A stretch of 55,558 nucleotides of DNA from Alphaproteobacteria bacterium (GCA_017443235.1 JAFSOV010000012.1:1-55558), one strand, 5' to 3'; numbered from the stretch's first letter, positions 25,411 to 34,477 are shown. Numbers and translations are program-made. Notes: generated by a model not told the origin, from the sequence alone.

Positions 25411-27742
25411 AAAATTTTTGAAAAACATCGGGATTATTTTCGGCGCGATTTTCGTCACTTGGTTGGTTATACGGGTGTTTTTTACTGCGCCACTGTTGCA
25501 AGATATATCTTTTTCGCGTGCATATTACGACCGAAATGGCAATCTGTTGCGATTGACACTTTCTGCGGACGACAAATATCGAATTTACACACCACTATCT
25601 GAAATCAGTCCGCATATAGTGGGCGCGGTCGTACTTTACGAAGACAAACATTTTTACCATCATCCCGGCATCAACCCGGTATCTATGCTGCGCGCGGTGC
25701 GCCAGTATATTTCGGGCACGCCGCATCCCGTTGGCGCATCAACAATTACCATGCAATTGGCGCGCATAAAATACGATTTGAACAGTAAAACTTTCGGCGG
25801 AAAAATGATGCAGATTGCGGCGGCAATTTATATTGACCTGTTCCATTCCAAAGATGAGATTATAGAGGCGTATTTGAACCTGGCCCCGTATGGTGGAAAC
25901 ATCGAAGGCGTGGCGGCCGCATCCACAATATATTTTGGACGCCCCGCGCGCGATATAACCAAAATAGAATCCATCACTTTGGCGACCATTCCACAAAACC
26001 CGACCAAGCGCGGGTTGAACACCGAACGCGGAATTAAAAACATCGAAAATATGCGCGCGAACTTGGTCGAACGATGGATTGCCGAATACCCGAATGACAC
26101 AGAATTGCGAACTTTCGCGGCGATGCCGTTGGCGGTGAAAAATGTATCGGACCTGCCGTTTCTTGCGCCGCACTTCACAGATTTTATGAACAAAACGAAA
26201 ACCAACAAATCGATAATTCAAACGACCATCGATTTGAAATTGCAACAGAAATTGGAACGCGTGTTAAGTGCGGAAATAAATGCGCGCCGCAATATCGGCA
26301 TAACGAACGCGGCGGCAATTTTAATAAACTATAAAACAATGGAAACATTGACATATATCGGTTCGGCCGATTATTTCAATCGCGAAATATACGGCGAAAA
26401 CGATGGCGTGCGCGCACGGCGCAGTCCGGGTTCAACATTAAAGCCATTGATTTATGCTTCTGCGGCGGATATGGGTTTGATACACGGTATGAGTTTATTG
26501 CGCGATGCGCGTATAAATTTTGGTGTCTATGCGCCCGAAAATGCGGACAGCGAATTTTACGGACCGGTCCTGGCGCGTGATGCATTGACCCATTCGCGCA
26601 ATATTCCGGCAATAAACCTGGTGCGTGAAATCGGTGTCAAAAATTTCCATAAATTATTAAATGATGCGGGGGTTGCATGCCTTAAATCACCCGAACATTA
26701 TGGAATATCAATCGCCCTGGGCGGGGCCGAGGTTTCAATGTTTGAATTGGCGCATATTTATGCGACAATGGCGAACCTTGGTACCAATCGCCGGGTGCGC
26801 ACACAAATGGATGCGCCAGACCCGGTTATCAACCACATTTTATCGCCCGAGGCATTTTTCCTTACACTTGATATGTTGTCGCATCAATCGGTGCCAACCA
26901 ATAAAATTCCATTTACGAAAACCAAAAATCAAACAATTCGACACTATTGGAAAACCGGGACATCTTCGTCATATCGCGATGCGTGGACGGCGGGGATATT
27001 TGGTGATTTTGTCTTGGTGGTGTGGGTGGGCAATTTTGACGGCACACCAAACAACGCGTTCAGTGGCGCCCGCGCCGCCGCGCCGATATATTTTGCGTTG
27101 GCCGGTGCCACCGCCGAATATTATGCCGGTATGGGCCGGCCGGTTCAAAATAATAACTTTCTGCGTGACGATATGAACATTATTGAATTAGAAATGTGCG
27201 AAATCGGTGGCGATATTGCCGGCGAATATTGCCCACAAAAGACCCATTCTTATTTTATTCCGGGCAAATCACCCATTACGCGCAACCGCGTTCACCGCCA
27301 AATTGCCATCGATAATAAAACCGGCCTGCGTGCATGTGCGCCCGACCCCAAAACCACGCATATGGAAATTTATGAATTTTGGGATGCAGAATATTTGGAT
27401 ATGTTTCGCCGCGCGGGTATAAAACGCAAAACCCCACCGGCATTTGTTCCCGGGTGCGATATAAACGATATTCCCGATGACGCAACCGCCCCAATAATTG
27501 TATCGCCGATACCCGACACAAAAATTGTTATAACGTCCAAACACGATTTTGAACCAATTGGATTTATGGGATTGGCCACAGATGCGAATGGCAAAATATT
27601 CTGGTTCTTGGACGACAAAACATTGGGTTCAACCAAAAGTGGTGAAACATTGGAATACAACGTTCCAATGGGCGACCACACATTGCGCGCGACCGACACG
27701 ACCGGCACCACCACTACGATAAGTTTCAGTGTTGTAAAATAA
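25397..27742 (+). CDS. pbpC: Penicillin-binding protein 1C
   Basis: 781 residues, the normal PBP1C length. Membrane anchor about 8-30. Glycosyltransferase 51 domain about 45-220 with EDKHFYHHPG (Glu82) and GASTITMQLAR. Transpeptidase domain about 290-560 with STLK (Ser346/Lys349), SRN (Ser400) and KTGTS (Lys519). C-terminal BiPBP_C domain about 690-775. It polymerises and may crosslink peptidoglycan; E. coli PbpC works mainly as a glycosyltransferase. It starts inside the macroglobulin gene. It ends 2 nt from the convergent gene at 27745, with no room for a terminator. Confidence 0.96.
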   Translation: MPKIKKFLKNIGIIFGAIFVTWLVIRVFFTAPLLQDISFSRAYYDRNGNLLRLTLSADDKYRIYTPLSEISPHIVGAVVLYEDKHFYHHPGINPVSMLRAVRQYISGTPHPVGASTITMQLARIKYDLNSKTFGGKMMQIAAAIYIDLFHSKDEIIEAYLNLAPYGGNIEGVAAASTIYFGRPARDITKIESITLATIPQNPTKRGLNTERGIKNIENMRANLVERWIAEYPNDTELRTFAAMPLAVKNVSDLPFLAPHFTDFMNKTKTNKSIIQTTIDLKLQQKLERVLSAEINARRNIGITNAAAILINYKTMETLTYIGSADYFNREIYGENDGVRARRSPGSTLKPLIYASAADMGLIHGMSLLRDARINFGVYAPENADSEFYGPVLARDALTHSRNIPAINLVREIGVKNFHKLLNDAGVACLKSPEHYGISIALGGAEVSMFELAHIYATMANLGTNRRVRTQMDAPDPVINHILSPEAFFLTLDMLSHQSVPTNKIPFTKTKNQTIRHYWKTGTSSSYRDAWTAGIFGDFVLVVWVGNFDGTPNNAFSGARAAAPIYFALAGATAEYYAGMGRPVQNNNFLRDDMNIIELEMCEIGGDIAGEYCPQKTHSYFIPGKSPITRNRVHRQIAIDNKTGLRACAPDPKTTHMEIYEFWDAEYLDMFRRAGIKRKTPPAFVPGCDINDIPDDATAPIIVSPIPDTKIVITSKHDFEPIGFMGLATDANGKIFWFLDDKTLGSTKSGETLEYNVPMGDHTLRATDTTGTTTTISFSVVK

Positions 27743-27744
27743 TA

Positions 27745-28608
27745 TTACCTTAAACCGAATTTAGTTATGTAATTAAATGAAATGCCGATGATAAAATTAC
27801 TGCCGTAATGTTCGGCGTCACGCGCCTTGGCGCGGCGATATTGAACATATGGTCCCAATGTAAAATCACCCCACAGGTTTGTATCCATACGCGCCACAAC
27901 ACTTAAATCACGCTCCAAATCTGTACCAACATATGTGGAATAATCAAGGTATTCACGATAGTACCCATTTGTCGATAATTTTACCCCATCGCGAACATCG
28001 TATTCCAAACGCCACCCGGCCTCGGCCGCTAACTTACTAACCTGGTCATGGCCGTATGTAAAATCGTATTCATACACGCCCGCGATATACAATTCTTTGA
28101 TAATCGGCGAATCAAACACCGAAAAACCCGCCATACCGCGCAACACCTTTAACCGATTGTCCGAATCGTTTGCCGGAACGAATTCTGTTTCATATGCGGC
28201 CCGCGCCATTGGTCCCAATTTGAAAGAATCAAAATCCCAACACGCATAGTTCAAATTACTGGTCAGCAAAATTTTATCAGCACTTTCGTTGACCAATGTT
28301 TCGCCATCATACGGCTTTATCTTTGTCCGGCCATATTCCATAAACAAAGAATTATCCCAATTGAAACGGTTGTGTTTGTATTCCAACGCCGTGTCAAAAA
28401 CACCTTTGATAAATTCTTGGTCATCGGCGCTTAGTGCCGAAATCGGCGAGCCCTGGTATTCACCGGAATGCCGAACCGTGGTTTTCGACAAATCCAACCC
28501 GATTCGGCGAATATTCAAAATCAATTCTTTGCCCGCCAAATCGACATCGTCCGCCACCGCCATAAACGGCGCAAACGCCGCACACATAAATACAGAAATT
28601 TTTTTCAT
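27745..28608 (-). CDS. Predicted outer-membrane beta-barrel protein
   Basis: 287 residues from the ATG at 28608 (GGGGGC upstream; the Met at 28620 lies in that Shine-Dalgarno). Signal peptide MKKISVFMCAAFAPFMAVAD. The mature protein shows alternating amphipathic strands with turns and aromatic girdles (FNWDNSLFMEYGRTKIKPYD, LYIAGVYEYDFTYG, DFTLGPYVQYRRAKARDAEH) and ends in a hydrophobic strand with FGLR, as in porin-like barrels. No family is recognised. It is the last gene of a three-gene unit (30828 to 27745, gaps of 15 and 18 nt) with a periplasmic protein and another barrel. Confidence 0.6.
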   Translation of the reverse strand: MKKISVFMCAAFAPFMAVADDVDLAGKELILNIRRIGLDLSKTTVRHSGEYQGSPISALSADDQEFIKGVFDTALEYKHNRFNWDNSLFMEYGRTKIKPYDGETLVNESADKILLTSNLNYACWDFDSFKLGPMARAAYETEFVPANDSDNRLKVLRGMAGFSVFDSPIIKELYIAGVYEYDFTYGHDQVSKLAAEAGWRLEYDVRDGVKLSTNGYYREYLDYSTYVGTDLERDLSVVARMDTNLWGDFTLGPYVQYRRAKARDAEHYGSNFIIGISFNYITKFGLR

Positions 28609-28626
28609 ATTTGCCCCCATATTAAA

Positions 28627-29244
28627 TTATTTTGAAATATATAAAACGCCGTCCCGGTCCGCATACCGCCAACCCGCATCACGCAACGCAATGGTCAACG
28701 CTCCACGTCGCGCCGCAGGCACCCGGAAAGTCATTTGATTTCCATCTATGGTTTTTGTGTTCAAATCGATTCCGGCATCCGCCGCAACACGCCGCACACG
28801 CGACCAATCCGCCAATTTACTGTTTAACGATACAACGACCCACGATTCGTTCCCGGCATCATCACCATCGCCCAACCAATTTTGAACCCCGTGCGACACC
28901 ATCCAATTTCGCGCCGCGTTACGGTCAACCGTCATCGTTATATTCGCAGAATATGTTGTATCAGATTGTTGTTCACCACTTATTCCCGAACTTTCAATCA
29001 GTGTTGTTAAAACCGCGGATTTTTCGCCCTTGACCGCGGTGCGCAACGCGGTCGAATCGGCATACGGCGATAATGCCTCGACAATAACCTGGCGCCGGGC
29101 TTCATCCATTGCCATATTCTTGGCCGTTGCGGCGGTATCACTGGTCACATTGACATGCGCGGTCGCGGTCAATGGCGCACCAAACGCGCCACCGGCCACC
29201 AACATAACCGCACCAAATACCAAGAATCTTATTATCGTCCCCAT
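28627..29244 (-). CDS. Periplasmic protein of unknown function
   Basis: 205 residues with a signal peptide (MGTIIRFLVFGAVMLVAGGA). The first part (about 25-70: VNVTSDTAATAKNMAMDEAR, then RQVIVEAL) resembles the alpha-beta unit of DUF2066/FlgT_N-like domains, in which a secreted protein starts with a strand and an Ala/Arg-rich helix. The C-terminal 70 residues look like a second alpha-beta unit ending RYADRDGVLYISK. The similarity is only suggestive. It is the middle gene of the three-gene unit and may serve the two membrane proteins beside it. Confidence 0.55.
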   Translation of the reverse strand: MGTIIRFLVFGAVMLVAGGAFGAPLTATAHVNVTSDTAATAKNMAMDEARRQVIVEALSPYADSTALRTAVKGEKSAVLTTLIESSGISGEQQSDTTYSANITMTVDRNAARNWMVSHGVQNWLGDGDDAGNESWVVVSLNSKLADWSRVRRVAADAGIDLNTKTIDGNQMTFRVPAARRGALTIALRDAGWRYADRDGVLYISK

Positions 29245-29259
29245 ACGTCAATCACCGAT

Positions 29260-30828
29260 TTAGAATTTTGCCTGGACCCCGATACGGATGCCCATAGATT
29301 TATAAACCGATTCGATTTCATTGTCAACTTTGCACACCCAACCCGGACATTCATTTTTAATTTTTACAATATTCTGAGCGGTTGGATCACTTTCAAGCAT
29401 CTTCGCTTCAACCTGCGCGGCGGTCAAACTTGGGTCATATGTCGCATAATAATCAATCCAATCCTGCAACAATTCATTATAAATGCCGTTATAATACCCA
29501 CTGTTCAGGTATGTTTTTGCCTCGCCCCCCGACATAGTATAATAATCAAACGTGAAACCAACGGTCAATGCAACGGTATCGGTCAATGCCGTCATATAGT
29601 TTGCCCCCAACCCGATATGCCACGCATCGGCAAAACCGCCCTTGTCTTCTACGCTTTTTGGATGTTGCCAATCAGACCGATACGGTTGGTCACCGGTCGC
29701 AGTATACAGTGGCAAACCAAGTTCAAACCGTGCATTCACCAAATTATAGCGGTCAATTTCGTAATCCATATCCAACGCCAAATATGGTCCCATCCACGTT
29801 GTTTCATACGAATGGCTAACCCCCGGCAATTTGAACATATATGTTCCACCGGTGTTCACACCATCGGCCCCGGTTCCAATGACCCAGAAACCATTTTCAT
29901 CAACATCCGGATTCCAAAGGACCTGTTGCGTATTATTACTGTAATGTATCAACACAATTGGATCACATTGAATTTCATCACCACCGGCCGACGTCCCCGA
30001 ACAATACCCGGTATCAACCGTCAAACCATAATCTTGTTTTGTTTCCAATTTTGTCCGCAAATAACGGAACCCAATTGATGGAGTAAAATGCGCGCCACCC
30101 AATTTCATAAAGTCCGTCAATCCAAAGCCAACATTGAACCCCATCATATCGCCACTGGTGCTGTTGCCGATGGAAAGTGAATGACCAATCTGCTGACCAA
30201 TATAGGTATCTTCATCAGGATCATATACCTGATTATGGTTCGTGTCATTCCACCATTCGGTGACCAAGTATCCACCATTTGTAATATCATCGTCAATCAT
30301 GGGCGAATCGCCAAATTGCATACCATACCGGAACCCGGCATCAATCTGCATTTTTGTGTTGCCACCAAAACGATAGCCCGCCGTGATATCCAACACGTTC
30401 CAACGCAGGTTGTCATAGTGCAACTTACTGCCGGCCTCTTTCATTTCAAAGTTCCAATTTGCAAATTCGTGCGACAACCCGCCGCCCAGCCAAAATCCAT
30501 CACCCTTTTGAATATTTGTGCCACCTGCGCCCGATGTTTTGGTTGTTTGCGTCCGCGTCTGTTGTTCCGTCCCAACCACACGGGTATAACCATTATACGG
30601 CTGCCCGATATACGCATTATCATTTGGCGTAACGGTCCGCGTACGGGTGTATGTGGTATCTTGACTGTAATTAGTGGTCCGGGCACGATTCGCATAACTG
30701 GCCGCGGAATAATTTCTTTGCGGCGAATTATAATTTCCGGTGTAATAGGTTCCCGCCGCGGCCGCAATTCCCGGCATCAACGCAAACAAAGAACAATTCA
30801 AAACAAACGAACAAAATCTTTTTCCCAT
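29260..30828 (-). CDS. Large outer-membrane beta-barrel protein with an EF-hand-like loop
   Basis: 522 residues. Signal peptide to about 25. Residues 25-110 are a Thr/Tyr/Arg/Asn-rich low-complexity region (TRARTTNYSQDTTYTRTRTV). From about 110 the sequence alternates strands and turns as in an outer-membrane barrel: GFWLGGGLSHEFANWNFEM, ITAGYRFGGNTKMQIDAGFR, and a final strand GIRIGVQAKF ending in Phe. A 12-residue loop DTNHNQVYDPDE matches the canonical EF-hand calcium loop. An omptin-like fold is possible, but I see no certain catalytic residues. It is the first gene of the three-gene unit; its promoter shares 22 identical bases with that of carD. Confidence 0.6.
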   Translation of the reverse strand: MGKRFCSFVLNCSLFALMPGIAAAAGTYYTGNYNSPQRNYSAASYANRARTTNYSQDTTYTRTRTVTPNDNAYIGQPYNGYTRVVGTEQQTRTQTTKTSGAGGTNIQKGDGFWLGGGLSHEFANWNFEMKEAGSKLHYDNLRWNVLDITAGYRFGGNTKMQIDAGFRYGMQFGDSPMIDDDITNGGYLVTEWWNDTNHNQVYDPDEDTYIGQQIGHSLSIGNSTSGDMMGFNVGFGLTDFMKLGGAHFTPSIGFRYLRTKLETKQDYGLTVDTGYCSGTSAGGDEIQCDPIVLIHYSNNTQQVLWNPDVDENGFWVIGTGADGVNTGGTYMFKLPGVSHSYETTWMGPYLALDMDYEIDRYNLVNARFELGLPLYTATGDQPYRSDWQHPKSVEDKGGFADAWHIGLGANYMTALTDTVALTVGFTFDYYTMSGGEAKTYLNSGYYNGIYNELLQDWIDYYATYDPSLTAAQVEAKMLESDPTAQNIVKIKNECPGWVCKVDNEIESVYKSMGIRIGVQAKF

Positions 30829-30855
30829 CTTTCACTCCATACTATTATCGAACCT

Positions 30856-30881
30856 ATTTTATCACAAAAATATTGAAAAAA
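30856..30881 (-). promoter_or_regulatory. Promoter region sharing a 22-bp block with carD
   Basis: TAAAAT (30861-30856) acts as a likely -10 box. The adjoining 22 bases (30860-30881) are identical to those at 5026-5047 before carD. Confidence 0.45.
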
Positions 30882-30900
30882 AAACAGGATTATGTAAAAT
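30873..30900 (+). promoter_or_regulatory. Promoter of tRNA-Leu(AAG)
   Basis: TTGAAA (30873-30878), a 16-nt spacer and TAAAAT (30895-30900), about 27 nt before the tRNA. It overlaps the divergent promoter of the outer-membrane protein gene. Confidence 0.5.
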
Positions 30901-30926
30901 GCCTTCGGTTTTTTATCAAACCATGT

Positions 30927-31011
30927 GCGGATATGGCGGAATTGGTAGACGCTCAGCACTAAGGATGCTGTGGAGAAATCCGTGGGGGTTCAAGTCCCCC
31001 TATCCGCACCA
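30927..31011 (+). tRNA. tRNA-Leu, anticodon AAG
   Basis: A complete class II tRNA with acceptor stem GCGGATA/TATCCGC, T8, a D-arm with GGTAGACGC, anticodon stem CAGCA/TGCTG enclosing loop CTAAGGA (anticodon AAG), a short variable arm (TGGA GAAA TCCG), TTCAAGT in the T-loop and an encoded CCA (31009-31011). Bacteria normally use GAG for CUY leucine codons. An A34 tRNA-Leu is uncommon and would probably need conversion to inosine to read CUC. Confidence 0.95.
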
Positions 31012-31040
31012 AGAATTATCACATTTGGCGCATTTTCTGC

Positions 31041-31070
31041 TTGCCCGAAAAATCAAAATTTTGCTAACCT
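31041..31070 (+). promoter_or_regulatory. Possible promoter of the 940-aa secreted protein gene
   Basis: TTGCCC (31041-31046), an 18-nt spacer and TAACCT (31065-31070), with AAAGGG directly before the ATG. Read-through from the tRNA promoter is the alternative. Confidence 0.3.
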
Positions 31071-31083
31071 GTATGCGAAAGGG

Positions 31084-33906
31084 ATGAAGAATCTTAGACT
31101 GCTTTTTGGTGTATGCCTTGGCGTGCTTGCCCTGCGTGGCGCGCATGGGATTGATTACGATGATATTGCACGTGCCGCATCGCGCACGACCGCAACAAAT
31201 GTGTCGGCGACAACACCAACGCGGGGTGCAAACACAATAACCCAATCACAAAAATCATCCACCGCGACCACGACACGTTCGGGCGCGACAAATGCGCGCA
31301 CGGCGACCGCGAACACCACGGCCGAACCACGCAACGCGACAAAAAATGTTGCCGCACGCACCACGACCACCACCGTTGCACCACGCGCAGCCACCGCCAC
31401 ACGTTCGGCCGGCACAACGGTAACGGCACGCACCACCGCGCGCCAGGCAACCGCGGCACGCACCGCGACAAAATCACGCAACGCAACACCCATTGCGCGG
31501 TCTGGGGCGCGCACATCATCCGCGCGCGCGGCGCGCACGGTGTCACGTGCGGCCACGAATGAATCGCCGGTATTAAACACGAACTATACCCGTTGTCGCG
31601 AGATTTATTATGAATGTATGGATGAATTCTGCGCGAACAAGGACGCAAATCTGCGCCGATGCGCATGTTCATCCCGCGCAACCGAATTTGAAAACACGAA
31701 AAAAAATCTTTCGAAATTCGAAGACAAAATGTTGGAATTTAACCAACGATTATTACTGGTGAATTTAGATGCCGAAGATGTCGATGCCATAAACCAATCG
31801 ACCGCGGGCGAAGACGCGTTCTATGCGACCAAAGACAAAACAAAGTCTAAACAGGCATTGGACGACATCGCGAAAAAATTGAACACAACATTTGGCGATG
31901 ACGGTTCTGGGACATCACTTGCGCCGATATCATTGTCGCTGAACATAGATTCTGCATTTGACACGGTCGATTCGTTTATGGGTTCGGACACAACGACCAA
32001 ATCCGGCACGGCACTGTACAACGCAGCAATTCCAATTTGCCGCGAAACCGCGATGGAGGTTTGCACCGAAGACGAATTATCTTTGGCAATCGGCGGATAT
32101 TTAATGTTGATGGAACAAGATTGCAATACAGTTCAAAAGGCATACCAAGCCCAGGCCGACGCCGCCCGCACCAAGGTTTTCGAATCGGGCGCGCTGCTTG
32201 ATATGTCGCGCCTGGACGCGTACCAGACCCGCAATTCGGACGACATTTTGACATGCAAACGCAAAATGATGGAAATGTTGACCAACACCACCGTTTGCGG
32301 GGCGAATATGGAAAAGTGCCTGGATATGACGGGCAAATATATCGACCCAACGACCGGCACGGCGTTTTTGACCGAAAACCTTGCGGATTTGGGGTCGCTG
32401 ATTACCCGGCCGGACGCGAACCAATCTTGGACGTCTGCGAACGGCGCGGGCAAATTCATAACATATTTGAAGAATAAAAAGCAATTCTTGGCGCCGGCGA
32501 TGGAAAATTGCCAAGACATTGCCGACACGGTTTGGGACGCGTTTATCGAAGACGCATTGGCGCAAATCAAATTGGCCCAAGATGCCAAATTGGAAGAAAT
32601 ACGCCAGGCATGCACCACATTAACGACCGAATGTTTAACATCGGCAAACGATTCGATTGGGGAATTTGATGCGCGCGCATTGTCTGTATTTGGTGTTGCG
32701 GCGAATCGCACGGTCAACGCAATGTGCGCCGATGTCCGCAATTCTTGCACGGCGTTGATGGGCGCGACCGGCGACACGTCTTGGGAATCTGGCGTATCGG
32801 CAATTGCCACCGCCACCACGTACGACAGTATTATAACCAGTTGCACCCAGGTTGGCCGCAATTGCATCATACAATCTTGCCGTTCGATTTCCGGGAACTT
32901 TGATTTGTGCGATGACCCGATTTTCTCGCCGAATCGGCATGCGATATTGGAACGCACGGCATGTTGGCCGGCGGTATTATCCTGTGTCGCGGCGGCCGGG
33001 AATGACGCAGTATTGGCGATTATGGAATCTTTGGGCAAAGAACCGAATGGCGATTTCTATTCTGATTTATACGGCGCCAGTGCGACACCAATTCACGATA
33101 TATGCGCCAACAATTATTGCACAACCGATGCAGAATGCGCGACATGCCGCATTGCCGAACGCATCTGGGGCAATTGCGAGGCCGAACCCACCGAAACCAT
33201 TGGCGGCACCGGCAACGGCCACAATCGTATATGGATGCCCCGTGTTAAAAACGACACATTGTTATCGTGGTTTGCGATAAACACCGGCACCGCCGCATCC
33301 AATGGCACATCCAGTGACAGCCGCAGTTGCGTCAACACCCGTTGCACATCGGACGAATATTATCCGGGTTACCTGGGCCCAGACCCAGACAATCAAATCT
33401 GTGTTCCCGAAGGCGACCAAAGCGACGACATTACCGACGACGGCCTGTATTGCCCCGCCCCGCATCACCAAATGACCGTTGCATCCGGCATAACAAATTG
33501 CTGCTTTGACGGGGGCGATTATTGGCACCATACCTTTATTTCACCCGCCTGTTGTGAAACCGGCAATGTTAGGGATAGCATCTGTATGCCGGAAAATGAA
33601 ACAAAATACAAAAAAACAGTCCAACGTGGCGATGATGGCCCAATCATCGTATGTATCGGTGATAACGAGGTTACCGGTTCAAACACCCCATTAAAAGTCA
33701 ACTGTTCTGGAACATTTATACAAATTGACCCAAACAACAAATACACCGAATACCCTAAGAGTGGAACGGGCATCGGTGGCACATATTATAGACCACGAAT
33801 GGGTTATTACACCGCCCCCGGTACCGGTCAAACCGTGCACCAGGTCCCCGACACATGGAATGATGGCGCAAATAATGCATGGTACATTAGATACGGCGAT
33901 GATTAA
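31084..33906 (+). CDS. Large secreted Cys-rich protein with Thr/Ala/Arg-rich N-terminus
   Basis: 940 residues from the ATG at 31084; the open frame continues upstream into the tRNA gene, so an earlier start is unlikely. Signal peptide MKNLRLLFGVCLGVLALRGA. Residues about 30-170 are low-complexity Thr/Ala/Arg/Ser (repeated ATxR and RTTTT units), probably disordered. A Cys-rich helical region follows (CREIYYECMDEFCANKDANL, RRCACSSR, then many C-x(n)-C pairs spread to about residue 700), and the last 200 residues also hold paired Cys and Gly/Asp-rich loops (ESCVN-like, CCFDGGDYWHH, PACCETGN). No known domain is found. It probably sits in the periplasm or on the surface, stabilised by many disulfides. 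The Shine-Dalgarno abuts the ATG. Confidence 0.7.
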   Translation: MKNLRLLFGVCLGVLALRGAHGIDYDDIARAASRTTATNVSATTPTRGANTITQSQKSSTATTTRSGATNARTATANTTAEPRNATKNVAARTTTTTVAPRAATATRSAGTTVTARTTARQATAARTATKSRNATPIARSGARTSSARAARTVSRAATNESPVLNTNYTRCREIYYECMDEFCANKDANLRRCACSSRATEFENTKKNLSKFEDKMLEFNQRLLLVNLDAEDVDAINQSTAGEDAFYATKDKTKSKQALDDIAKKLNTTFGDDGSGTSLAPISLSLNIDSAFDTVDSFMGSDTTTKSGTALYNAAIPICRETAMEVCTEDELSLAIGGYLMLMEQDCNTVQKAYQAQADAARTKVFESGALLDMSRLDAYQTRNSDDILTCKRKMMEMLTNTTVCGANMEKCLDMTGKYIDPTTGTAFLTENLADLGSLITRPDANQSWTSANGAGKFITYLKNKKQFLAPAMENCQDIADTVWDAFIEDALAQIKLAQDAKLEEIRQACTTLTTECLTSANDSIGEFDARALSVFGVAANRTVNAMCADVRNSCTALMGATGDTSWESGVSAIATATTYDSIITSCTQVGRNCIIQSCRSISGNFDLCDDPIFSPNRHAILERTACWPAVLSCVAAAGNDAVLAIMESLGKEPNGDFYSDLYGASATPIHDICANNYCTTDAECATCRIAERIWGNCEAEPTETIGGTGNGHNRIWMPRVKNDTLLSWFAINTGTAASNGTSSDSRSCVNTRCTSDEYYPGYLGPDPDNQICVPEGDQSDDITDDGLYCPAPHHQMTVASGITNCCFDGGDYWHHTFISPACCETGNVRDSICMPENETKYKKTVQRGDDGPIIVCIGDNEVTGSNTPLKVNCSGTFIQIDPNNKYTEYPKSGTGIGGTYYRPRMGYYTAPGTGQTVHQVPDTWNDGANNAWYIRYGDD

Positions 33907-33930
33907 ACACAGGGCGTGGTTCCTAACCAC

Positions 33931-33958
33931 TTGACAAAACGGAATTTTTCACTATAAT
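33931..33958 (+). promoter_or_regulatory. Full-consensus promoter of the 148-aa lipoprotein gene
   Basis: TTGACA (33931-33936), a 16-nt spacer and TATAAT (33953-33958). Both hexamers are perfect consensus, the best match in the window, so strong expression is expected. Confidence 0.75.
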
Positions 33959-33989
33959 CATAAGTGAACAGAACAAAGGGGGACAACCC

Positions 33990-34436
33990 ATGAAATTTAA
34001 ACATAAATATAATATCGGCAAAGCATTGTCTTTGGCGGGTCTAATGATGCTGGCCAACGCATGTCAAAAAGAACACGATGTGGTTATTAATTGGAATTGG
34101 AAAGATAACCTTGGATATGCCCCACCAAAAGAAATGATCGAAAATGAAATTAACAAAAAGAACGTTAACAGCCTGTTTATAAATTTAACATCCCCAAATT
34201 CTACAGGTTATACACCGTGGGATTTTCGCAGTGCACGCGACACATTGCAAACGCGTCTTGATATCGCTCCAGGGCGTATTCGTGGCATGGGGATTATTTA
34301 TGTAAACCCCGATAATGGTGCACAACTGCCAGACCCTGCAGACTATGACATTTGTGGTATGTCATTAGAGGACAGCCTGTGGTACACCGCAAACGGCTGG
34401 AAAATTCAACGGTGGCAACCACGATATAACAAATAA
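33990..34436 (+). CDS. Lipoprotein of unknown function
   Basis: 148 residues. The signal peptide ends in LANAC, making Cys25 the lipidated residue, followed by Gln-Lys, so outer-membrane sorting is likely. The mature part is short and polar (WNWKDNLGYAPPKEMIENEI; SLFINLTSPNSTGYTPWDF; MGIIYVNPDNGAQLPDP), with one further Cys. No family is recognised. It has a very strong promoter, AAAGGGGG before the ATG and its own terminator, so it is an independent and probably abundant envelope protein. Confidence 0.7.
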   Translation: MKFKHKYNIGKALSLAGLMMLANACQKEHDVVINWNWKDNLGYAPPKEMIENEINKKNVNSLFINLTSPNSTGYTPWDFRSARDTLQTRLDIAPGRIRGMGIIYVNPDNGAQLPDPADYDICGMSLEDSLWYTANGWKIQRWQPRYNK

Positions 34437-34450
34437 ATATACAAATATTA

Positions 34451-34476
34451 AAAAGGCGCGATGGCCGCCTTTTTAT
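34451..34476 (+). terminator. Terminator after the lipoprotein gene
   Basis: AAGGCG and CGCCTT pair around a 7-nt loop (34453-34471), followed by TTTTATATT. Confidence 0.85.
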
Positions 34477-34477
34477 A

